A stretch of DNA of 16,704 bases from positions 1 through 16,704 of the forward strand of contig JBOGFJ010000037.1 of assembly GCA_050743385.1 (NCBI GenBank), read 5' to 3'. A model generated the notes under the pieces. That model did no database searches and was not told the origin of the DNA. It saw nothing but the letters and a program-made list of their open reading frames with translations. The DNA is from JACDBD01 sp050743385 (lineage in GTDB: Bacteria > Actinomycetota > Acidimicrobiia > IMCC26256 > JACDBD01). Within the stretch, counting starts at the first letter, position 1. Every line of letters starts with the position of its first letter. A program made the translations under genes and the position numbers. Positions 1 to 6,423 of this stretch are shown here, one piece after another.

Positions 1-340
<340 letters not shown>

Positions 341-344
<4 letters not shown>

Positions 345-1129
345 TCGACGATCCCCACGAGCACCGCGATCGGCACCGCGATGAACCCCACCGTGGTGAC
401 GACCGCGAACGCGGTCGCGAAGGCGCGCCGCCACGGGTTGAAGCGGGGGTTGTTGATCCCCACGCTCTGGAACAGGCTCCAGGCGCCGTGGTACAGGTGC
501 ACGCCCAGGGCGAGGTTGGCGATCACGTAGAACAGCGTGACCGGCCACTGCTCGAAGCTCGCCACCGAGTTGCGGTACACGTCACCGCGCACGTATCCGG
601 GGTTGGAGGCGCCCCACGTGAGATCGGCCAGGTGGTAGCCGATGAACAGCAGCACGATCACGCCGGTCCAGCGCATGGTGCGGGCGGCGAACGTGGCGGC
701 GACGTAGTCGCGCTGCGACTGGTAGCGCACCGGCCGCGCCCTGCGGTTCATCAGGGTGAGCGCGTAGGCGGCGTGCAGGTGGAGCACGAGCGCCACGATC
801 AGGCCGATCCGGAGCGACCACAGCACGAACGTGCGCGGGAACGGCGGGTCGAGCAGGTCGCGCAGCCACTCGCCGTAGTGGTTGATCTGGTTCGGCCCCT
901 CGAAGATGTGGAGGTTGCCGACCATGTGGGCGAACACGTAGCCCATGCCGATCACGCCCGTGACCGCCATCACCCACTTCTTGCCGACGGCCGAGCGGTA
1001 GAACTCGACGACGAACGGCAAACGCGAGCGCGGTTCGGGAACGGGGGCGCCCGTGTCCTTGGCGAGGCGGTCGGCGTCGTCGGCGCCACCCCGCTCGGCG
1101 GCGGTGCTGACCTCCTCGACCCTCGACAC
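341..1129 (-). CDS. sdhC: Succinate dehydrogenase cytochrome b subunit (b558 family)
   Basis: This is the haem- and quinone-binding membrane anchor of complex II, in the single-subunit five-helix form. From a GTG start at 1129 it is 262 residues long. A hydrophilic N-terminus of about 40 residues is followed by FYRSAVGKKWVMAVTG, a family signature, and helices near 50-72, 100-127, 152-172, 195-220 and 238-260. Candidate haem-ligand histidines are H68, H117, H119, H166, H211 and H214. An ATG at 1189 is in frame, but it would overlap the upstream hydrolase gene by 26 bp and lacks a ribosome site. The GTG at 1129 lies exactly 7 nt after a -10 element, which suits a leaderless message. Its stop overlaps the sdhA start. 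The family is clear; the start is likely but unproven. Confidence 0.9.
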
Positions 1130-1167
1130 GCCCGCGAACCTAGCGCCGCGCTTGTGAAAAAGTTCAA
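1130..1167 (-). promoter_or_regulatory. Putative sdhCA promoter giving a leaderless mRNA
   Basis: On the minus strand TTGAAC (1167-1162) is followed after 19 bp by TAGGTT (1142-1137), and 7 nt later by the GTG start of sdhC. A transcript beginning 7 nt after the -10 would start at the GTG itself. The -35 overlaps the stop codon of the hydrolase gene, so the sdh genes can be transcribed independently of it. The 19-bp spacer is long for a housekeeping sigma factor, which lowers confidence in the -35. Confidence 0.5.
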
Positions 1168-3320
1168 CCGGAGCGGGCAGTCCAGGCACGCCGGACGGCC
1201 TGCAGGATCAAGGGCGAGTAACGGTTCTCGACCCGGCCGACCTCGGGGTGCGAGAGCGTCGCGAGAAGGTCGGCGGCGTTGTCGAGGTCGACGTCGGCGA
1301 CGTACGCGATCCCGTCACCGGGCACGTAGCCCGTCCACTTCCCGAGCCGCCGCCCGCCCGCGTGCACCTCGATGACGGCGTCGCTCAGCCCGTGGCGCAG
1401 CTCGCTGACCACGTGGACGAGGCCCTCCCGCGGCTCCACCATCGCCAGCACGGGACGGCACGCGTCGCGCAGCGCCGCGAACCCGGCCTTCGGGGCCCGC
1501 GTGTGGTCGAGCACCGACCACGTGACCGCGGGATGGCCGTCGGCGAAGCAGAAGTGGCAGAAGCCGCCGTTGGGGTCGTACTTCAGCCGGCGCAGGTCTT
1601 CGACCTGGAGCTGGATGAGCGCCGCCTGGTAGGCCTGCGTTGCGGCGCGCCACGCGTCGAACGTCGGGTACTTCCCGGGTGGCACGTGCCGCTCGAACAC
1701 CCGCGCCTGGCAGGCATGCCGCTCGAACAGCGTGTCCCAGTCGAGGTCGGGCCAGCGCTCCGGCTCCATGAACCCGGCGGTGTCGGGCACCGCCTGGGCG
1801 CCGAACTCGGTCACGAAGCGCGCCAAGCGAGGTACGGCACGCAACGCGGGCGCGAGCCCGTCCATGCGACCGTGGTACCAACCGAAGTAGAAGTGCGTGT
1901 CGGTGCCGCCGGAGGCCGGACCGGGGAACACGCCCGAGTGGAGATCGACGGGGCGGCTCGGGTCGGCGCGGTGCAGGGCCCGCGCCACCGACCGGTCGAG
2001 CACGTCCTTGTTCCACGTCGGGAGGAACATCGATGCCGCCAGCCGCGCCATCGTGCGGCCCCGCATCGGCTCGCCCGGTTGCACGTCGAGCGCGAGCGGC
2101 TCGTTGTGCGCGCACCACAGGGCGATGCTCGGATGGTGACCGAGCAGGTCGACCAGCTCGCGCGCCTGATGCGCGGCCTGGCGCCGCAGCCCCCGCGCGT
2201 AGCCCCACTGCAGCGGGAAGTCCTGCCACAAGAGCAGTCCGGCGGCGTCGGCGGCGTCGTAGAGCTCGGGCCGGGTGACGTGCGCGTGGATGCGGAGCAG
2301 GTCGAGGTTGGCGTCGACCGCCAGCTGCACGTCGCGCGCGAGCTCCTCGGGCGTCGCGTCGGCCAGCGCCATGCGCGTGGGTCCCTGGTTCGAGCCCATC
2401 GGGTACATCCGCTCGCCGTTGACGGTGAGCTGCCAGCGCCGCATGCGCACCTCGCGGAACGCCGTGCGCAGTCGGCGGACGTCGCTCGGTTCCCCGTCGA
2501 CCTCGACGACGACCTCCAGCTCGACCTGGTGGGACGGCTCGCCGAGCCGCCACGGCCACCAGCGGGGCGGTTGGTCGACGTCGAGCGTCCAGCCGAGGTG
2601 GTTGTCGCCGCCTGCGAGGGGCACGTCGCGCGTGGCCTCGACGAGCACGGCGTCGCCCGGCGACGGGCCGGTCACGCGCGCGGTCAGGCGCACGGGCAGC
2701 GGAGCGGGGTCGGGCTCCTCGGTGGGGTCGAGGGTGAGGTCGAGGCGCAGGCGGCCCCGTTCCTCACTCGCCTCTACGCACACACACGACATGCGCGCCA
2801 GGCGCACCGGTCCGGTCTCGACCACGCGCACCGGCCGCCACAGCCCGCCCGGGTTCCAGGCGGGGTCGAGGTTGTCCCAGTGGGAGAACACGCCGGTGAC
2901 GATGCGCTTGGCGGTGCGGTCGGTCTGGCGCGGGCACGCGACCTCGATGGCGAGCACGTGCTCGTCGCCGGCGCGCAGCGCGTCGGTGACCTCGAGCGCG
3001 TGGGGGAAGAAGTAACCCTCGGTGGCGCCGAGGTAGCCGGTGTCGAGCCACACGTCGCCGTAGTAGAAGACGCCGTCGAGCACGAGGAACCGTCGTCGGC
3101 GGCCGGGCGCGCTGTCGGCGGCGAGCTCGAAGCGGCGCCGGTAGAGCACCGGCCCGTCGGCGTCGGCGAAGTCGGGGCTCGCGCGCCAGGGCCCCGGCAC
3201 CGACAGCGTCGGCCTGTCGCGGTCGTCGAAGCCGGGTTCGACGAAGCGCTGGTGCAGGTCGCCGACGGCCGCCGCTGCTCGCCAGGTGCCCGAGAGGTCG
3301 AGCGCGTGACCCGGGGTCAC
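1164..3320 (-). CDS. Glycoside hydrolase family 2 protein, beta-mannosidase-like
   Basis: A 718-residue retaining glycosidase of the GH2 type, which would remove terminal beta-linked sugars, perhaps mannose. A jelly-roll sugar-binding domain (about 8-175, with YRRRFEL and WNPGGLWRPVRV) is followed by an Ig-like domain (176-290) and a TIM barrel (from about 295). The barrel carries LRIHAHVTRPELYDAADAAGLL, the acid/base in WCAHNEP (Glu407) and the likely nucleophile in VTEFGAQ (Glu505). The N-E pair and the SEFG-like nucleophile context resemble beta-mannosidases more than beta-galactosidases. There is no signal peptide, so it is probably cytoplasmic. It is somewhat shorter than the 800 or more residues common in beta-mannosidases. 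The GTG start at 3320 overlaps the upstream 2TM gene's stop (GTGA), implying translational coupling. Substrate specificity is inferred. Confidence 0.85.
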   Translation of the reverse strand: MTPGHALDLSGTWRAAAAVGDLHQRFVEPGFDDRDRPTLSVPGPWRASPDFADADGPVLYRRRFELAADSAPGRRRRFLVLDGVFYYGDVWLDTGYLGATEGYFFPHALEVTDALRAGDEHVLAIEVACPRQTDRTAKRIVTGVFSHWDNLDPAWNPGGLWRPVRVVETGPVRLARMSCVCVEASEERGRLRLDLTLDPTEEPDPAPLPVRLTARVTGPSPGDAVLVEATRDVPLAGGDNHLGWTLDVDQPPRWWPWRLGEPSHQVELEVVVEVDGEPSDVRRLRTAFREVRMRRWQLTVNGERMYPMGSNQGPTRMALADATPEELARDVQLAVDANLDLLRIHAHVTRPELYDAADAAGLLLWQDFPLQWGYARGLRRQAAHQARELVDLLGHHPSIALWCAHNEPLALDVQPGEPMRGRTMARLAASMFLPTWNKDVLDRSVARALHRADPSRPVDLHSGVFPGPASGGTDTHFYFGWYHGRMDGLAPALRAVPRLARFVTEFGAQAVPDTAGFMEPERWPDLDWDTLFERHACQARVFERHVPPGKYPTFDAWRAATQAYQAALIQLQVEDLRRLKYDPNGGFCHFCFADGHPAVTWSVLDHTRAPKAGFAALRDACRPVLAMVEPREGLVHVVSELRHGLSDAVIEVHAGGRRLGKWTGYVPGDGIAYVADVDLDNAADLLATLSHPEVGRVENRYSPLILQAVRRAWTARSG

Positions 3321-3667
3321 TCCTCGATCGGCTGCGTCGGCGTGTCGGCGGCGGTGGACGCGGGCGGCGGGGCCGGCGGGGGCGCCATCGGCTGGGTGGC
3401 GGCCGGCTCACCCCGCTGGCGTGCGAGCTCCTTGGCGACCTGCTGCTCCTTCCAGTTCCGCACGCGGGCGCTGTGGGCGAAGAAGACCGCCCATCCCTGC
3501 AGGGCGAGGCCGAGGCCCCAGAACACGGTGGCCCAGAGGAAGTCCCAGCCGACCACGATGAGGAAGACGACGTTGATGATGACGAACACGCCGAGGTGCA
3601 CGAAGAACCCGATGCGGGCCTCGACTCGCTTCCGTGCCTGCTCGTACGCCGCGTCCTGGTCCGCCAT
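3317..3667 (-). CDS. 2TM domain-containing membrane protein
   Basis: A 116-residue protein with the 2TM domain pattern: an amphipathic AYEQARKRVEARIGFFVHLGVF start, helix one at about 19-42 and helix two at about 45-65 (FWGLGLALQGWAVFFAHS), then a charged segment (RNWKEQQVAKELARQRG). It ends in a proline/alanine/threonine-rich tail of about 35 residues. The function of such domains is unknown; they often appear alone or attached to sensory proteins. The ATG at 3667 has a perfect AGGAGG (3679-3674) 6 nt upstream, so the start is well supported. It is the first gene of a two-gene unit with the GH2 hydrolase, which it overlaps by 4 bp. No functional link between the two is obvious. Confidence 0.85.
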   Translation of the reverse strand: MADQDAAYEQARKRVEARIGFFVHLGVFVIINVVFLIVVGWDFLWATVFWGLGLALQGWAVFFAHSARVRNWKEQQVAKELARQRGEPAATQPMAPPPAPPPASTAADTPTQPIEE

Positions 3668-3788
3668 GCCGGGCCTCCTCGCTCGCGTGCCTCGTCGTTC
3701 GCGCTGCGGAGATGCAGTCTGGCAGACGGGTTACGATCCGAGCGCGGGCACGCCCACCGGCCCGTCCGACCATCCTGCGGAGCGTTCC
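3668..3788. promoter_or_regulatory. Divergent intergenic region between the 2TM gene and the MoxR ATPase gene
   Basis: This 121-bp region must hold promoters for both directions. TACGAT at 3732-3737 is a possible plus-strand -10, giving a leader of about 45 nt that ends in GGAG (3779-3782), 6 nt before the ATPase start. The minus side has AGGAGG for the 2TM gene. A short inverted repeat, GTCTGGCAGAC (3717-3727), lies between and could be an operator. No convincing -35 is seen for either gene. Confidence 0.35.
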
Positions 3789-5219
3789 ATGACACGACCC
3801 GGCACCCTTGGCGAGCTTCGGGCCAGCGGCTGGGCGTCGCGCCCCGTCAAGGAGGAGGTGCGGGCCAACGCCGTCGCCCGCATCGCCGCCGGAGAGCCGC
3901 TCGTCGACGGGGTCGTCGGTTTCGAGGAGACGGTGCTGCCCCAGCTCGAGAACGCCCTCCTCGCCGGCCACGACGTGATGTTCCTGGGGGAGCGGGGCCA
4001 GGCCAAGACCCGCATCATCCGCTCGCTCACCGGCCTCCTCGACGAGTGGTCGCCCACCATCGCCGGCAGCGAGATCAACGACGACCCGTTCCACCCCGTC
4101 TCGCAGCACGCCCGGTTGCTGGCGGCCGAGCGGGGTGACGACACCCCGATCGAGTGGATCCACCGCGACCGCCGCTTCGGCGAGAAGCTGGCGACGCCCG
4201 ACACGTCGATCGCCGACCTGATCGGCGAGGTCGACCCGATCAAGGTGGCCGAGGGGCGCTACCTCGCCGACGAGCTCACCATCCACTACGGGCTCGTGCC
4301 CCGCACGAACCGGGGGATCTTCTCGATCAACGAGCTGCCCGACCTCGCCGAGCGCATCCAGGTGGGCCTGCTCAACGTGCTCGAGGAGCGCGACGTGCAG
4401 ATCCGCGGATACAAGATCCGCCTGCCGCTCGACCTGATGCTGGTGGCGTCGGCCAACCCCGAGGACTACACCAACCGCGGCCGCATCATCACGCCGCTCA
4501 AGGACCGCTTCGGCGCCCAGATCCGCACGCACTACCCGCTCGACGTCGACGTCGAGATGGACGTCGTCGACCAGGAGGTGCGCCCCCTGGAGGCGCGAGA
4601 CCTCGCGGTGAACGTCCCCGAGTTCATGGCCGAGATCGTGGCCGAGGTCAGCCAGCAGGCGCGCCGCTCCCCGCACGTCAACCAGCGCTCGGGCGTGTCG
4701 GTACGCCTCTCGATCACCAACTACGAGACGCTCGTCGCCAACGCCGCCCGCCGGGCGCTCCGCAACGGCGAGCCCGAGGTCGTGCCCCGCGTGAGCGATC
4801 TCGAGTCACTCGTCGCTTCGACCGCGGGCAAGGTCGAGTTCGAGACGCTCGACGACGGTCGCGAGGAGCAGGTGCTCGACCGGATCGTGAAGGCGTCGGT
4901 GCTCGAGGTGTTCCGGGCGCGGACGCGGCCCGAGAAGCTCGGTGAGCTGGTGACGGCCTTCGACGAGGGGCTCATCGTCCACACCGGTGACGACGTGCCC
5001 GCGTCCGACTACGCGCAGCTGTTGCCGAAGCTGAAGGGGCTGCGGGGCACGCTCGGCGACCTCGGTGTGGGCGAGACACCGGCGGCGGTGGCATCGGCCG
5101 TCGAGTTCGTGCTCGAGGGCCTCCACCTGTCCAAGCGCCTCAACAAGGACGCCCTCGGCGCCAAGGCCACGTACCGCAGCCGCGGTGGGAGCAGTGGGAG
5201 CGTTCGACCCCGCGACTGA
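3789..5219 (+). CDS. MoxR / magnesium-chelatase-like AAA+ ATPase
   Basis: A 476-residue AAA+ ATPase of the MoxR/BchI group. Such enzymes work with VWA-domain partners to remodel proteins or insert metals. Visible motifs are a Walker A-like GERGQAKT (67-74, with Ala72 where the canonical loop has Gly), a Walker B-like GIFSINEL (Asn181-Glu182), sensor-1 Asn223 in VASANPEDYT, and an arginine-finger candidate Arg240 in PLKDRFG. The C-terminal part holds the helical lid, with SVRLSITNYETLVANAARRA. The reading frame stays open far upstream, but only the ATG at 3789 has a ribosome site (GGAG, 6 nt away), and upstream translation is arginine/histidine-rich noise opposite the GH2 gene. A J-domain gene follows after 3 nt, and the VWA partner lies 1.2 kb downstream. 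The pair resembles Rv0958/Rv0959 of Mycobacterium tuberculosis as I recall it. The cellular target is unknown. Confidence 0.9.
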   Translation: MTRPGTLGELRASGWASRPVKEEVRANAVARIAAGEPLVDGVVGFEETVLPQLENALLAGHDVMFLGERGQAKTRIIRSLTGLLDEWSPTIAGSEINDDPFHPVSQHARLLAAERGDDTPIEWIHRDRRFGEKLATPDTSIADLIGEVDPIKVAEGRYLADELTIHYGLVPRTNRGIFSINELPDLAERIQVGLLNVLEERDVQIRGYKIRLPLDLMLVASANPEDYTNRGRIITPLKDRFGAQIRTHYPLDVDVEMDVVDQEVRPLEARDLAVNVPEFMAEIVAEVSQQARRSPHVNQRSGVSVRLSITNYETLVANAARRALRNGEPEVVPRVSDLESLVASTAGKVEFETLDDGREEQVLDRIVKASVLEVFRARTRPEKLGELVTAFDEGLIVHTGDDVPASDYAQLLPKLKGLRGTLGDLGVGETPAAVASAVEFVLEGLHLSKRLNKDALGAKATYRSRGGSSGSVRPRD

Positions 5220-5222
5220 CCG

Positions 5223-5921
5223 ATGACGACGCGGGAGCGTGCCGTCGTCGACCACTACGACGTACTGGGCGTCGCGCCCGACGCCACCCAAGCCGAAGTC
5301 ACCGCCCGGTTCCACGCCCTGGCCCGCACACTCCACCCCGACGCGCGACCGCTCGCGCCCGGTGCGGCCGACGACTTCAAGCGCATCACGACCGCGTACC
5401 GCGTGCTCGGCGATCCCGAGCGCCGGCGCACCTACGACAAGGGCCGCGTCGCGCCGATCACGGTCACCGCGGTTCGCACCCCGGGTCGGTCGCGTGCGCC
5501 CCGGCTCACCCGGCGCGGCGCCCGCTGGGCCGTGATCGGCGGGGTCGCGGCGATCGTGTTCGGCGTGGTGGCCTCGGCGCTCGTGATCGCGCTCCAGCGC
5601 CACGACGCCGAGCTGCGCCGCGAGGGCGTGGAGGCGACCGCCACGGTCGTCGAGATCGGTGGTGAGCGCCGGCTCGAGTTCGTCGGGCCCGACGGTGACC
5701 TGGTGCGGGCGCCCGAGCCGCTCAAGAGCGGGACGGGGCGACCACCGCTGGGATCGCAGGTCGACATCCGCTACGACCGCGACGACCCGACCACGGTGGT
5801 CAGCACCGAGAGCCAGCTCGCCCGCGACATCACGCTGTGGATCGTGGCGGTGAAGCTGCTCGTGGGCGGGCTCGTCTTCGTCGCGTTCGGCATCCATCGC
5901 CTGCGGCGCCCGGAGGCCTAG
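5223..5921 (+). CDS. Membrane J-domain protein fused to a DUF3592-like domain
   Basis: A 232-residue protein. Residues 10-73 form a J-domain (HYDVLGVAPDATQAEV ... HPD at 38-40 ... YRVLGDPERRRTYD), the part of DnaJ proteins that stimulates the ATPase of DnaK/Hsp70. A basic linker (85-101) leads to a membrane helix (101-124), then a DUF3592-like region (134-196: VEATATVVEI ... PLGSQVDIRYDRDDPTTVV) and a second helix (204-226). The likely topology is J-domain inside and the 134-200 region outside. There is no Gly/Phe linker, zinc finger or DnaJ C-terminal domain, so it is a specialised recruiter rather than a general DnaJ. It starts 3 nt after the ATPase stop without a clear ribosome site of its own, so translation is probably coupled. 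DUF3592 is called from sequence pattern alone. Confidence 0.82.
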   Translation: MTTRERAVVDHYDVLGVAPDATQAEVTARFHALARTLHPDARPLAPGAADDFKRITTAYRVLGDPERRRTYDKGRVAPITVTAVRTPGRSRAPRLTRRGARWAVIGGVAAIVFGVVASALVIALQRHDAELRREGVEATATVVEIGGERRLEFVGPDGDLVRAPEPLKSGTGRPPLGSQVDIRYDRDDPTTVVSTESQLARDITLWIVAVKLLVGGLVFVAFGIHRLRRPEA

Positions 5922-5926
5922 GCGGC

Positions 5927-5944
5927 CTGACGTCTTGGCGTCAG
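5927..5944. terminator. Possible hairpin terminator after the J-domain gene
   Basis: CTGACG (5927-5932) and CGTCAG (5939-5944) form a perfect 6-bp stem with a 6-nt loop, beginning 6 nt after the stop codon. There is no T-run, as is common for actinobacterial terminators. It lies between convergent genes and could act in both directions. Confidence 0.4.
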
Positions 5945-5989
5945 ATCTCCCGCTCACCGCAGGAAGAGTGACGCCGAAAGGGCCCTGGC

Positions 5990-6370
5990 CTAGAAGGGAC
6001 TGCCGCCGCCGTCGCGTTCGTAGAGCTCGCACCCTTCGACGGCGTAGCGATTGACGTTCTCGACCGCCTCCTGCACGTCGGGGTCGTCGCGCAGCGTCTG
6101 GTCGTCGGGGTCGTCGCGTACCGCTTCCATCGCCTCGAGGAACGTCTGGGCGTCGGCCTCGATGGCGGCGGGCGCGCGCTCGGCGACCCGGCGCACGAGC
6201 CGGACCTGCCGGTCGAGATCGACCATGCGCTCGAGCCCGCGGTCGAGGTCGATCGCGGCCTCGCAGAACGCCTCCGGCGGGCGCGCCACCTCCTCACTGC
6301 GTGAGCACGCGCCGAACGACACGGCGGCGACAAGAACCGCGAGTGGGAGTGGCGCGAGACGCGTGGTCAC
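5990..6370 (-). CDS. Putative small lipoprotein of unknown function
   Basis: A 126-residue protein with a short basic N-terminus (MTTRLAP), a hydrophobic core and a lipobox-like SFGAC ending at Cys22. The -3 residue is Phe rather than Leu, so lipidation is likely but not certain. The mature part is acidic and helical, with no domain I recognise. Two further cysteines (in AFCEAAI and EGCELYE) could form a disulfide outside the cell, possibly bracketing a helical bundle. The GTG start at 6370 has no ribosome site; CACAAT 6 nt upstream is a weak candidate -10 for a leaderless message. It sits on the opposite strand inside the ATPase/J-domain/VWA cluster, which may be coincidence. Confidence 0.68.
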   Translation of the reverse strand: MTTRLAPLPLAVLVAAVSFGACSRSEEVARPPEAFCEAAIDLDRGLERMVDLDRQVRLVRRVAERAPAAIEADAQTFLEAMEAVRDDPDDQTLRDDPDVQEAVENVNRYAVEGCELYERDGGGSPF

Positions 6371-6410
6371 GACCCGATTGTGGCCTGCCCCGGGTGCCGG
6401 CCCGGAGTCG

Positions 6411-6423
6411 TAGGCTGACGCCC
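6411..6423 (+). promoter_or_regulatory. -10 element for a leaderless VWA-protein mRNA
   Basis: TAGGCT (6411-6416) is followed after exactly 7 nt by the ATG at 6424, so transcription would start at the start codon. No Shine-Dalgarno at useful spacing and no clear -35 are present. The same arrangement recurs at several genes in this window. Confidence 0.45.

Noticed and set aside
3717..3727. GTCTGGCAGAC palindrome as an operator for a specific regulator.
   Set aside because: Arms of 5 bp with a single copy are too weak to assign; mentioned only within the intergenic feature.
1248..3788. A plus-strand reading frame continuous with the MoxR ATPase gene, open for another 847 codons upstream.
   Set aside because: It lies opposite the well-supported GH2 and 2TM genes, its translation is low-complexity Arg/His/Val-rich, and the ATPase has a good start with GGAG at 3789. 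It is a GC-bias shadow.
3408..4676. A 422-codon minus-strand frame opposite the ATPase gene.
   Set aside because: Translation is repetitive Asp/Val/Glu/Arg sequence without motifs, mirroring codon bias of the real gene on the plus strand.
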